Positions 26,311 to 34,974 of a stretch of DNA of 64,000 bases are shown piece after piece. The notes under the pieces are model-generated. The model searched no databases. It saw only the letters and a program-made list of their open reading frames with translations, and was not told the DNA's origin. This DNA comes from Lachnospiraceae bacterium. Its GTDB lineage: Bacteria > Bacillota > Clostridia > Lachnospirales > Lachnospiraceae. Both the position numbers and the translations under genes were made by a program. The stretch is from contig SVEG01000018.1 of assembly GCA_015057505.1 (NCBI GenBank), positions 1 to 64,000 on the forward strand. Reading direction: 5' to 3'. Numbering within the stretch: position 1 is the first letter of the stretch; each line of letters begins with the position of its first letter.

Positions 26311-27306
26311 ATGGGAGAAAAAGATTTGATTGCATTGGAGCAGTATGATATAGCAGTGTTACGTTCGTGGAAAGGCAGGGAAGCAATGCTTTGTGAGACA
26401 AACAGGGGCCTGATGCTCCTTAGGGAATACACGGGGACGGAGGAGAAACTTGAAGCGGAGGCATGGCTTCTTGACAGGCTTTTGGAGAGAAAGGTAAAAA
26501 CCGATTCTTATGAGAGGAATAAAGACGGTAAGGTTGTAACGACGACTGCTGACAATAAGAGTTATTATCTGAAGAACTGGCCAGAAGGGCAGGAAATAGA
26601 TATAAAAAGTGGTGCGGGAAGTTGTTTGGCTGTAAAATCGTTGGCAATACTACATATGAATATGAATGAAATTGACGTGCCGCAGGAAATTGTTTTTGCA
26701 AAAGGACGTTCATTTAAAGAGGACATGCGCAGACACAATAAAGAGTTAAAGCATGTCAGAGGGTTTATACGGTCAAAAAGAAGTAAAAGCGATTTTGAAC
26801 TTAAGGTATTGGAGTGCTTTGATTTGTTTTACGGGCAAGGTGAAAAGACCCTTGAGTATATGTGTTCAGAAAAAAACCTTATTTCCGGTGATGAATCTAC
26901 AGATAATTCGTATATGAAGACACTCTGTCACGGCAACTTCAATCATCACAATATTCTTGCCGGGGATAGGGGTGTGTTCGTTACTAATTTTGACAGAGTA
27001 TCATACAATAACCAGATAACGGACTTGTATCTTCTTTTGAGAAAATGTATGGAAAAGCAGAACTGGAATGCGGAACTTGGAATTCATATGTTGCGGGAAT
27101 ATGATAAATTAAAACCCATAACCGCTGAAGAAAAGAGAATAATATATATATTATTTTTATATCCTGAAAAGTTCTGGAAAATAGTAAACCATTATTACAA
27201 CGGAAACAAATCCTGGGTGTCCGGAAAAAGTATCGGGAAATTGCAGGCTTTGGTTGAACTTGAAACAAAAAGACAAATTTTTTTAGATGAATTACAGAGG
27301 TTGTAA
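26311..27306 (+). CDS. CotS-like protein kinase-fold protein
   Basis: 331 aa of the aminoglycoside-phosphotransferase/CotS fold. The N-lobe covers about 1-95. The catalytic loop reads LCHGNFNHHNIL (around residue 210), and NFDRV in VFVTNFDRVSYNN takes the place of the metal-binding Asp motif. CotS/YsxE-type proteins are spore-coat or cell-envelope associated in Firmicutes. Whether this one is an active kinase is unclear. RBS ATGGAGGGG. Confidence 0.75.
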   Translation: MGEKDLIALEQYDIAVLRSWKGREAMLCETNRGLMLLREYTGTEEKLEAEAWLLDRLLERKVKTDSYERNKDGKVVTTTADNKSYYLKNWPEGQEIDIKSGAGSCLAVKSLAILHMNMNEIDVPQEIVFAKGRSFKEDMRRHNKELKHVRGFIRSKRSKSDFELKVLECFDLFYGQGEKTLEYMCSEKNLISGDESTDNSYMKTLCHGNFNHHNILAGDRGVFVTNFDRVSYNNQITDLYLLLRKCMEKQNWNAELGIHMLREYDKLKPITAEEKRIIYILFLYPEKFWKIVNHYYNGNKSWVSGKSIGKLQALVELETKRQIFLDELQRL

Positions 27307-27329
27307 TTTTTTGATAAATTTGGTATAAT
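27301..27329 (+). promoter_or_regulatory. Putative promoter of the EAL-cvfB genes
   Basis: TTGTAA (27301-27306, overlapping the previous stop), 17-bp spacer, TATAAT (27324-27329), about 50 bp before the EAL gene. Confidence 0.6.
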
Positions 27330-27379
27330 TCATAATGAGATTCTTTAACAATCAGAACTGCTTATAGATAAAGGTTGGG

Positions 27380-28654
27380 ATGCACATGAGGACAGACGAC
27401 GTTACGGCATTATTGTTATATGAAGATTTTATAGAGCAGGCAGAGTATGAACTGAAGAAGCATGCCGGTAAGAAGCTCGTTATGATAACAATGGACTTTA
27501 GTAACTTTAATTACATTAACAATATGTATGGTTACAAGGAAGGCGATAAGCTTTTAAGACAGGCGGCGGATGAATTTATTCGCGGCAGTCGTGGCTTTTT
27601 GTGTGGTTGCAGAATGTATTCAGACCATTTTGCAGCATTGTTTGAACACGATAACCATAACGATTGGCTTCAGATGCTGACTGTTAATCGCGGTGACTAT
27701 CTGCGTGATACAAGAACGAAGTTTGCAGCAACCTTTTTGCAGTTATATATCGGAATCTACTTTTGGGAACCGGGAGTGTCTGTTAAGAAGGCTATTGATA
27801 AAGCTAATATAGCAAGAAAGATGGTTAAGGGTAATCATAGAGAGCCGGTTTGTGTATATTTGCCGGAATATGAGAACAAGTACTTTAAAGATGCAGAGAT
27901 GATTGCACTTCTTAAGCGGTCTGTTGCGGATGATAATGTGGTTGTACTTCTTCAACCAAAGATTTCACTTGAGACAGGTGAAGTTATTGGAGCAGAGGCT
28001 CTTGCGAGACTTAGAGGAACAGACGGTAAAGTATATCTTCCTGCGGACTTTATTCCGACTCTTGAAAGTGTGGGATATATTACGGCACTTGATAATGCGG
28101 TGCTCCGTAAGGTTATAAAGCTTCTTCGTGAGTGGAAAGATAAAGGATACGGACTTGTTCCGATTTCTGTCAATTGGTCGTATCCGCATTTTTTACACAG
28201 CACACTTGCCAAGGATTTGAAGGCTCTCGTTGACGGAGGCGGAGTTGATCCCAAGTATATTGAATTTGAGATAACAGAGCGAATGTTTACAACAGATTTG
28301 GATACGGTTATTCCGATTCTTAAGGAGATGCGAGAGGAAGGTTTCGAGATAAGTGTTGATGATTTTGGTTCGGGATATTCATCCTTTAATGTTATGGGTA
28401 TCTTGCCGGTAGACACCATTAAGATTGATAAAGGTTTCTTGGACAGCTGTTTTAACAATGAAAAGGGCAAACAGCTTATTCAAGGTGTAATAGATGTTAT
28501 TAAGAAAGTTAAGCTTCAAATGGTATGTGAAGGTGTGGAGACGAAGGAGCAGGCAGATATGCTTAAGGCATTCGGTTGTGCGAATGTTCAGGGTTATTTG
28601 TATGACAAGCCGCTTTCACTTGAGGCATTTGAGGCAAAATATATGAAGAAGTAA
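27380..28654 (+). CDS. c-di-GMP phosphodiesterase with degenerate GGDEF
   Basis: 424 aa, cytoplasmic. The N-terminal GGDEF domain (about 10-160) has lost the active motif: YSDHF at ~80-84 replaces GGDEF, so it should not make c-di-GMP but may bind GTP. The C-terminal EAL domain (~180-420) keeps its key motifs: Glu206 in AEALARL, SVNWS, EFEITERMF, SVDDFGSGYSS, IKIDKGF and CEGVET. It is therefore probably an active phosphodiesterase that lowers c-di-GMP. A second ATG at 27386 is an equally possible start. Confidence 0.9.
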   Translation: MHMRTDDVTALLLYEDFIEQAEYELKKHAGKKLVMITMDFSNFNYINNMYGYKEGDKLLRQAADEFIRGSRGFLCGCRMYSDHFAALFEHDNHNDWLQMLTVNRGDYLRDTRTKFAATFLQLYIGIYFWEPGVSVKKAIDKANIARKMVKGNHREPVCVYLPEYENKYFKDAEMIALLKRSVADDNVVVLLQPKISLETGEVIGAEALARLRGTDGKVYLPADFIPTLESVGYITALDNAVLRKVIKLLREWKDKGYGLVPISVNWSYPHFLHSTLAKDLKALVDGGGVDPKYIEFEITERMFTTDLDTVIPILKEMREEGFEISVDDFGSGYSSFNVMGILPVDTIKIDKGFLDSCFNNEKGKQLIQGVIDVIKKVKLQMVCEGVETKEQADMLKAFGCANVQGYLYDKPLSLEAFEAKYMKK

Positions 28655-28672
28655 GATTTATCAGGAGGGAAA

Positions 28673-29512
28673 ATGATAGCTCTCGGAGAAAAACAGATTT
28701 TAGAGGTAGTAAAAGAGACCGATTTTGGAATTTATCTGTCGGGTGGCAATGATGAAGAGAAAGTGCTTCTTCCGAAGAAACAGGTACCTGCAGGGATTGA
28801 GATTGGGAATAGTATAGAAGTTTTTATATATCGTGATTCACAGGACAGGCTTATTGCCACTACGAATGAGCCGCTTCTTATATTGGGTAATATAGCTAAT
28901 CTTAAGGTTAAACAGGTTACAGGTATAGGTGCATTCCTTGATTGGGGACTTGAGAGAGATTTGCTTTTGCCTTTTGGGGAGCAGACAGTGAAGGTTAAGG
29001 AAGGGGATTTTTGTCCGGTTGCTCTTTATATAGATAAGAGTAACAGGCTTTGTGCAACTATGCGTATATACGGCAGACTTTCTGCGGAGTCACCTTATAA
29101 GAAGGATGATAAAGTGCAGGGTGTCGTATACGATGTCAAGGAGAATTTGGGTGTGTTTGTTGCGGTGGACAACCGTTATTTCGGACTTGTGCCTCCGCCC
29201 GAGGTTTATAAGAAGTTTAATATCGGGGAAGTTGTTGAAGGACGTGTGCTTGAAGTAAGAAATGACGGTAAGCTTAATTTGAGTCTCAGACAGAAAGCAT
29301 ATATGCAGATGGATGACGATGCGGCGCTTCTTATTAAGGAACTTGAGAATAATGGGGGAATGCTTCCTTTTAACGATAAGTCGGATCCTGAACTTATTAA
29401 GCAGAAGTTTAACATGAGTAAGAATGCTTTTAAGAGAGCAGTCGGAAGACTTCTCAAGGAAGGCAGGATTGAATTGGGAGAAAGCAGTATTATATTAAAG
29501 GGTAGGGAATAA
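28673..29512 (+). CDS. CvfB-family S1-domain RNA-binding protein
   Basis: 279 aa with three S1-like beta-barrels (about 1-65, 66-140, 145-215; e.g. VKQVTGIGAFLDWGLERDLLLP and VKENLGVFVAVDNRYFGLVP). A C-terminal winged helix follows (~220-279, FNMSKNAFKRAVGRLLKEGRI). CvfB family members bind RNA and affect virulence or stress regulons in Firmicutes. It lies 18 bp after the EAL gene with RBS AGGAGGG, so the two probably share a transcript. Confidence 0.88.
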   Translation: MIALGEKQILEVVKETDFGIYLSGGNDEEKVLLPKKQVPAGIEIGNSIEVFIYRDSQDRLIATTNEPLLILGNIANLKVKQVTGIGAFLDWGLERDLLLPFGEQTVKVKEGDFCPVALYIDKSNRLCATMRIYGRLSAESPYKKDDKVQGVVYDVKENLGVFVAVDNRYFGLVPPPEVYKKFNIGEVVEGRVLEVRNDGKLNLSLRQKAYMQMDDDAALLIKELENNGGMLPFNDKSDPELIKQKFNMSKNAFKRAVGRLLKEGRIELGESSIILKGRE

Positions 29513-29514
29513 TA

Positions 29515-30573
29515 TTGAAACAGATTCGTAAAGCTAATTTGTTTTTGTTGTTTGTGATATGTGTTTTTGTAGGAGGCTCTTTTGGACTGGCATGGCTGTT
29601 TAAGAGGGTTGATGTCTCCTATAATCTTAGTGTTATGAGCGGGCAGATTCTAATTGGCTTTTCTTTGATTATTTATCTTCTGGTGACGAAAACCAATCCG
29701 ATTAAGGTATTCCGGGACAGCAGACTTGGCATTGTGGATATTCTTCTTGTAGTGCTTCTTATGTTTCTGATGCTTCCTATGGTATATTTTATTAATTATT
29801 TATCAATGTTTTTTACCGAAAATACGACAGCGGCTACTATCAGTGGTATGATGGACAACCCGTATATGCTGAATCTTCTCATGCTTGCCGTAACACCTGC
29901 GATATTGGAAGAACTTGTGTGCAGGGGTGTTTTGTTTCATGCATATAAGAAGAAAAACCTCCTTGCGGCAATTCTTCTGACTGCATTCATATTTGGACTT
30001 CTTCATATGAATCTTAATCAGATGCTGTATGCGGGTGTGATAGGTATTGCTTTTGCTGTTGCCGTTGAAGCTACCGGAAGCATATATTCCTCAATGATAA
30101 TGCACTTTATTATGAACAGCATATCAGTGACGGCGCTTGCGTTTCTGAAGTTTGTGAAGAATCTGGGAATATATCCTGAAGAAATGTTTGAGGCAGAGAT
30201 GCAGCAGGTGCAGGCAGGTGTAGAGGTTGCCATGCCGACAATAATGACGGTAGCGCTCATTTTGGTAGCTTTTATGGTTGTTGTGGCTTCTACGGCACTT
30301 GCGGTCGGTGTAATTATACTTCTTGCCAAACGTAGCGGCCGGACAGAGAATCTTAAGGAGATGTTTAAGAAGCCTTCTAAATCAAAACGTCGTAGTTTGC
30401 AACAGATAAAGGCACAGCTGGAGGCAGTTGGCGAAATACCGGTAACGGAGGAGATTGCAACAGAATCGGAAGGTGAAACGGAAATTGTCTGCGATGAGGC
30501 AGAAGAACGGATAATGGATATCCCGTTTAAATTGGCAGTGGTTATAGCTTTGGCAGTAATGATTTGGTTATAA
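29515..30573 (+). CDS. CPBP-family intramembrane metalloprotease
   Basis: 352 aa with about eight hydrophobic helices. The CPBP motifs are present: EELVCRGVLF (Glu-Glu and Arg of motif 1), FGLLHMNLNQ (His of motif 2) and the later MHFIMN. These proteases act on membrane or prenylated substrates; in Firmicutes they are often linked to bacteriocin immunity. A long charged tail (residues ~280-345) precedes a final hydrophobic stretch. The start is TTG, three bases after the cvfB stop, so translation is coupled. Confidence 0.85.
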   Translation: MKQIRKANLFLLFVICVFVGGSFGLAWLFKRVDVSYNLSVMSGQILIGFSLIIYLLVTKTNPIKVFRDSRLGIVDILLVVLLMFLMLPMVYFINYLSMFFTENTTAATISGMMDNPYMLNLLMLAVTPAILEELVCRGVLFHAYKKKNLLAAILLTAFIFGLLHMNLNQMLYAGVIGIAFAVAVEATGSIYSSMIMHFIMNSISVTALAFLKFVKNLGIYPEEMFEAEMQQVQAGVEVAMPTIMTVALILVAFMVVVASTALAVGVIILLAKRSGRTENLKEMFKKPSKSKRRSLQQIKAQLEAVGEIPVTEEIATESEGETEIVCDEAEERIMDIPFKLAVVIALAVMIWL

Positions 30574-30577
30574 TATA

Positions 30578-30605
30578 ACAGGCGCGAGCTTCTCGCGCCT
30601 GTCTT
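30578..30605. terminator. Terminator after the CPBP gene
   Basis: Perfect 11-bp GC-rich stem ACAGGCGCGAG (30578-30588) / CTCGCGCCTGT (30592-30602), 3-nt loop. The T run is short (CTT), so efficiency is uncertain. It may also serve the convergent YjfB gene. Confidence 0.75.
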
Positions 30606-30619
30606 GCCCTTTATGGGAA

Positions 30620-30805
30620 CTATACAGATATGTCGATATTCTGTCCGATATGAGGGGTAACGGACTGCTCCATTATTTTACGGAGACCTTCCGAGTTGAC
30701 CTCCATATCCTCCATTGCCATTTTGCAAAGGGCAAAACTAACATCAGTTAAGAGGTTGCTTGTGCTCATCGATGTCGATAAAGCAGCAATATCAATTCCT
30801 TCCAT
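30620..30805 (-). CDS. YjfB-family putative motility protein
   Basis: 61 aa from the ATG at 30805; AAGGAGG sits 7 nt before it, and the upstream in-frame ATG at 30823 overlaps that site. It begins MEGIDIAALSTSMS and continues with a helix LCKMAMEDMEVNSEGL, matching the small YjfB (putative motility) family of Bacillus and Clostridia. Members are found near or co-regulated with flagellar genes, but their role is unknown. No flagellar gene is in this window. Confidence 0.75.
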   Translation of the reverse strand: MEGIDIAALSTSMSTSNLLTDVSFALCKMAMEDMEVNSEGLRKIMEQSVTPHIGQNIDISV

Positions 30806-30851
30806 AACAATACCTCCTTGCATTAGTTTTCAATTGGTATATCGGTACATT

Positions 30852-30879
30852 TTGACAAAAACTTAACGGCATTTATACA
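30852..30879 (+). promoter_or_regulatory. Putative promoter of msmK
   Basis: TTGACA (30852-30857), 16-bp spacer, TATACA (30874-30879), ~130 bp before msmK. A long leader follows with no terminator-like structure that I can see. Confidence 0.5.
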
Positions 30880-31007
30880 AAATGACTAAAACGCCAAAAA
30901 AGAATTTGGTTATTTGGCATATGGTTTTTTAGGCTTGTTTAGTGTATCATATTTGTAGTTGATTTTATGTTTATTTTTAACTGAATTAAAATTAGGAGGA
31001 AAATGAG

Positions 31008-32120
31008 ATGGCAAGTTTATCACTCAAGAATATTACAAAGGTATATCCTAACGGTTTCGTAGCTGTTAAGGAATTTAATCTTGAAGTAGCTGACAAGGAG
31101 TTCATCATCTTTGTAGGACCTTCAGGATGCGGTAAGTCAACAACACTTCGTATGATCGCAGGTTTGGAAGAGATCAGCTCAGGTGAGCTTTGGATTGGCG
31201 ATAAGTTAATGAACGACGTTGAACCTAAGGATAGAGATATCGCGATGGTATTCCAGAACTACGCACTTTATCCTCATATGTCAGTTTATGACAATATGGC
31301 ATTTGGTTTGAAGTTAAGAAAGACTCCCAAGGATCAGATTGACAAGTTAGTACATGAAGCTGCTAAGATCCTTGATATCGAGCATTTGTTAGATCGTAAG
31401 CCGAAGGCTTTGTCAGGTGGTCAGAGACAGCGTGTTGCTATGGGTCGTGCAATCGTTCGTGATCCTAAGGTATTCCTTATGGATGAGCCGCTTTCAAACT
31501 TGGATGCTAAGTTGCGTGTACAGATGCGTATTGAGATTTCTAAGTTACACCAGAGACTTGAGTCTACAATCATCTACGTAACACATGACCAGACAGAGGC
31601 TATGACACTTGGTACAAGAATCGTAGTTATGAAGGACGGTTTGGTTCAGCAGGTAGATTCACCTCAGAACCTTTATGATAAGCCTCAGAACCTTTTCGTA
31701 GCTCAGTTTATCGGATCACCTCAGATGAATACAATTGATGCTGAAGTTGCTCAGGAAGGTTCAGATGTTACTCTTACATTCGGTGGTAATACAATTAAGC
31801 TTCCGGAAGTTAAGGCTAAGAAGTTAATCGAAGGTGGTTACATCGGTAAGACAGTTGTTCTCGGTATTCGTCCTGAGGACGTTCATGATGATGAGATGTT
31901 CATCTCTTCTTCACCGGATAGCGTAATTGAAGCTACAATCCGTGTATACGAGTTGCTTGGTGCAGAAGTTTACTTATACTTTGATATTGAGCAGTTCAAC
32001 TGGACAGCACGTGTTAACCCTCGTACAACAGCAAGACCGGGCGATACAATTAAGATGGCTCTTGATTTATCTAAGGTACATGTTTACGATAAAGAGACAC
32101 AGCAGGTTGTAACAAACTAG
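31008..32120 (+). CDS. msmK: Sugar ABC transporter ATPase (MsmK/UgpC type)
   Basis: 370 aa. The nucleotide-binding domain has Walker A GPSGCGKST, Q-loop VFQNYALYPHM, signature LSGGQRQRVAMGRAI and Walker B VFLMDEPLSNLDAKL. A C-terminal regulatory OB domain follows (about 240-370). This class energises several carbohydrate importers at once and is often encoded away from them. It stands alone between a promoter and a terminator, and codon use resembles that of the ribosomal genes, suggesting high expression. It is a natural partner for the oligosaccharide importers expected for the xyloglucan locus. Confidence 0.93.
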   Translation: MASLSLKNITKVYPNGFVAVKEFNLEVADKEFIIFVGPSGCGKSTTLRMIAGLEEISSGELWIGDKLMNDVEPKDRDIAMVFQNYALYPHMSVYDNMAFGLKLRKTPKDQIDKLVHEAAKILDIEHLLDRKPKALSGGQRQRVAMGRAIVRDPKVFLMDEPLSNLDAKLRVQMRIEISKLHQRLESTIIYVTHDQTEAMTLGTRIVVMKDGLVQQVDSPQNLYDKPQNLFVAQFIGSPQMNTIDAEVAQEGSDVTLTFGGNTIKLPEVKAKKLIEGGYIGKTVVLGIRPEDVHDDEMFISSSPDSVIEATIRVYELLGAEVYLYFDIEQFNWTARVNPRTTARPGDTIKMALDLSKVHVYDKETQQVVTN

Positions 32121-32145
32121 TTTGTGAAAAATCTATGAAATTTTT

Positions 32146-32180
32146 GGGGAAATACATAATAGTATGTATTTCCCCCTTTT
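32146..32180 (+). terminator. Terminator after msmK
   Basis: Perfect 13-bp stem GGGGAAATACATA (32146-32158) / TATGTATTTCCCC (32163-32175), 4-nt loop, then CTTTT. Confidence 0.92.
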
Positions 32181-32272
32181 ATTTTGCTTGAATTTGGTTT
32201 AATATAGTATATAGGATTAGTATATCCATTTCTTTATAATATAAAATTATATCAGTAAAAGGGGATAGGCAG

Positions 32273-33361
32273 ATGATTGCAAATCAGATATTACAAAATA
32301 CGATAGAAGGACTTAAGGCAATTACGAGAGTTGATTTATGTGTGATAGATGCTGAAGGTCTTATACTTGCAACAACATTTCAGGGGGTTGAGGAGCATAG
32401 GGAAGCTGTTATGACTTTCGCGAGTTCTGCGGCAGATAGCCAGGTTATGCAGGGATGTCAGTATTTTAAGGTTTTTGATGAGCGACAGCTTGAATATATT
32501 TTGCTTGCGAAGGGCACGGCAGAAGATGTTTATATGATTGGTAAGATGGCGGCTTTTCAGATACATAATCTGCTTATCGCATACAAGGAGAGATTTGATA
32601 AGGATAACTTTATCAAGAATCTTTTGCTTGATAATTTGCTTCTTGTTGATATTTACAACAGAGCTAAGAAGCTTCATATTGATACTGATGTAAGACGTGC
32701 CGTGTTTATTCTTGAGACCAAATATGAGAAGGATAATAATGCGCTTGAGACAGTAAGAAGTCTTTTTATCGGTAAGAATAAAGATTTCATTACTGCGGTA
32801 GATGAGAAGAATATAATTATCGTTAAGGAACTTAAGCCTAATGAGGGATATGAGGAACTTGAGAAGACTGCACATGTAGTAGTGGACATGCTTAACACAG
32901 AGGCTATGACGCAGGTGTATGCGGCATACGGTACGATTGTTAACGATATTAAGGAAGTGTCACGATCATACAAGGAAGCTAAGATGGCACTTGATGTAGG
33001 AAGGATTTTCTATAGTACCAAGACAGTTGTTGCATATAACAATCTTGGAATCGGACGACTTATTTATCAGCTTCCTCTTCCTCTTTGCAAAATGTTCATT
33101 AAAGAGATATTTGACGGTATTTCACCGGATGATTTTGACGAAGAGACACTGTCAACAATTAATAAATTCTTTGAGAACAGCCTTAATGTTTCGGAGACTT
33201 CAAGACAGCTTTACATTCACCGTAATACGCTTGTATATCGTCTTGACAAGATTCAGAAGACGACGGGACTGGATCTTAGGGTGTTTGAGGATGCAATTAC
33301 ATTCAAGATTGCACTTATGGTTGTTAAGTACATGAAGTACATGGAGAATTTTGAACACTAA
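32273..33361 (+). CDS. CdaR/PucR-type transcriptional regulator
   Basis: 362 aa. The N-terminal sensor part (1-~110) resembles the sugar-diacid recognition domain (IEGLKAITRVDLCVIDAEG). A GGDEF-like CdaR middle domain follows (~130-260). The C-terminal PucR-type helix-turn-helix (~300-358) reads FFENSLNVSETSRQLYIHRN and LVYRLDKIQ. Related regulators respond to sugar acids or purine metabolites. It is only 19 bp upstream of ftsE, so it may be co-transcribed with the division genes. The ligand is unknown. Confidence 0.85.
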   Translation: MIANQILQNTIEGLKAITRVDLCVIDAEGLILATTFQGVEEHREAVMTFASSAADSQVMQGCQYFKVFDERQLEYILLAKGTAEDVYMIGKMAAFQIHNLLIAYKERFDKDNFIKNLLLDNLLLVDIYNRAKKLHIDTDVRRAVFILETKYEKDNNALETVRSLFIGKNKDFITAVDEKNIIIVKELKPNEGYEELEKTAHVVVDMLNTEAMTQVYAAYGTIVNDIKEVSRSYKEAKMALDVGRIFYSTKTVVAYNNLGIGRLIYQLPLPLCKMFIKEIFDGISPDDFDEETLSTINKFFENSLNVSETSRQLYIHRNTLVYRLDKIQKTTGLDLRVFEDAITFKIALMVVKYMKYMENFEH

Positions 33362-33380
33362 TTCTTTTGGAGATATATAG

Positions 33381-34064
33381 ATGATTGTTTTTGAAAATGT
33401 AGTAAAGACGTATGAGACGGGTACATCAGCGCTCAACGGAGTAAGTTTTAAGATTAATAACGGTGAGTTTGTTTTTATTGTGGGTAACAGCGGTTCCGGT
33501 AAATCCACAATAATTAAGCTACTCACCAAGGAGCTTGATGCAACAAGCGGTAAGATTGTTGTCAACAACAAGGTGCTTGGAAGACTCAGAAGAAAAAATA
33601 TTTCCAAGTACAGAAGAGGAATTGGAATTGTTTTTCAGGATTTCCGCCTTCTTAAGGATAGGAATGTTTATGAGAATGTTGCATTTGCACAGAGGGTAAT
33701 AGGTTCGCCGATGCGAAAACTTAAGAGGCAGGTGCCTGCCATGCTTTCGCTTGTGGGACTTGCCGAGAAGTACAAATCCAATCCGATGCAGTTGTCAGGC
33801 GGAGAACAGCAGAGAGTTGCTCTTGCGAGAGCGCTTGTGAACAATCCGTCTATTTTGCTTGCAGACGAGCCGACAGGTAATCTTGATCCCAAGAATTCAT
33901 GGGAGATTATGAAGCTTTTAGAGGAGATTAACAAAAGGGGTACTACGGTAATTGTAGTAACCCATAACAGGGAAATTGTAGATGCCATGAAGAAGCGTGT
34001 AATTACGATGCACAAGGGTAATCTTATTGGCGATGAAAGAAGAGGCGGATACTATGAGGATTAG
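33381..34064 (+). CDS. ftsE: Cell-division ATPase FtsE
   Basis: 227 aa ABC ATPase: Walker A GNSGSGKST, signature LSGGEQQRVALARAL, Walker B ILLADEPTGNLDP, H-loop VTHNRE. It starts MIVFENVVKTYETGTSALNGV, typical of FtsE. It pairs with FtsX, whose start overlaps its last 11 bp, and drives activation of peptidoglycan hydrolases during division or sporulation. Confidence 0.95.
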   Translation: MIVFENVVKTYETGTSALNGVSFKINNGEFVFIVGNSGSGKSTIIKLLTKELDATSGKIVVNNKVLGRLRRKNISKYRRGIGIVFQDFRLLKDRNVYENVAFAQRVIGSPMRKLKRQVPAMLSLVGLAEKYKSNPMQLSGGEQQRVALARALVNNPSILLADEPTGNLDPKNSWEIMKLLEEINKRGTTVIVVTHNREIVDAMKKRVITMHKGNLIGDERRGGYYED

Positions 34065-34962
34065 TACATTTTTTTATTGTTTCCGTCAGGGAATAAAGAA
34101 TCTTTTTAAGAATAAGTTGTTTACGCTTGCATCCATCAGCACGATGACGGCATGTATTTTCCTTTTTGGCTTATTTTATGCAATTGTTGTTAACGTTCAG
34201 GGAATGCTTGATAATGCAGAATCTAATGTGTGTATTACCGTATTCTTTGACGAAGGAATGACAGAGGATGAGATTAAAGAACTTGGCGGTAAAATAGGTA
34301 AACTTGAGATTGTTGCCAGGATGGAATATACATCTCCGGAGGAAGCTTGGGAGATGTTTAAGGTAGATTATCTTAAAGGTCATGAGGAGCTTGCAGAGGC
34401 TTTTGCTAATGACAATCCTCTTGCAGATTCTGCCTCATATACAATATATCTTAAGGATATATCCATGCAGAAGGAACTTGTTAATTATTTGCGTACTATG
34501 GAAGGCATCCGTCAGGTAAATGAATCCGAGGTTCTTGCCGAGAGTTTTTCCGGATTTGGTAAACTCGTGGCATATGTATCGGCAGGCATTATAATTATTT
34601 TGTTTGCGGTGTCGATTTTTCTTATCAGTAATACTGTAACAGTCGGAATTACGGTGCGTAAGGAAGAGATATACATTATGAAAATTATAGGAGCGACGGA
34701 CTTTTTCGTACGTTTTCCTTTTATCGTGGAGGGTATTATAATTGGTTTTTTGGGTGCGGTAATACCACTTGGAATCATTTATTATGTTTATAATTATGTT
34801 ATAGAATATGTCACGGAAACTTTTTCGATTTTGTCTGGAATTATGGATTTTGTAAGCATAGATGTTATTTTCAAATCATTGCTTCCTGTAGGTCTGATTC
34901 TCGGTATAGGAATCGGTTTTCTTGGAAGTAGCGTTACGGTCAGAAGACACAATAAGGTTTAA
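34054..34962 (+). CDS. ftsX: Cell-division membrane protein FtsX
   Basis: 302 aa from the ATG at 34054, which overlaps the ftsE end by 11 bp (an in-frame upstream start at 34027 is inside ftsE). Four transmembrane helices: one near the N-terminus (~20-42) and three in the last third. The large extracellular loop (about 45-170) contains the NVCITVFFDEGMT segment typical of FtsX. It transmits FtsE ATP hydrolysis to an external hydrolase, here probably the EnvC/PcsB-like protein encoded 12 bp downstream. Confidence 0.95.
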   Translation: MRISTFFYCFRQGIKNLFKNKLFTLASISTMTACIFLFGLFYAIVVNVQGMLDNAESNVCITVFFDEGMTEDEIKELGGKIGKLEIVARMEYTSPEEAWEMFKVDYLKGHEELAEAFANDNPLADSASYTIYLKDISMQKELVNYLRTMEGIRQVNESEVLAESFSGFGKLVAYVSAGIIIILFAVSIFLISNTVTVGITVRKEEIYIMKIIGATDFFVRFPFIVEGIIIGFLGAVIPLGIIYYVYNYVIEYVTETFSILSGIMDFVSIDVIFKSLLPVGLILGIGIGFLGSSVTVRRHNKV

Positions 34963-34974
34963 AGGAGGTAGTCT

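Noticed and set aside
27311..27329. TTGATA (27311-27316) paired with TATAAT as the EAL promoter
   Set aside because: The spacing is 7 bp; TTGTAA at 27301 with 17 bp is the better -35.
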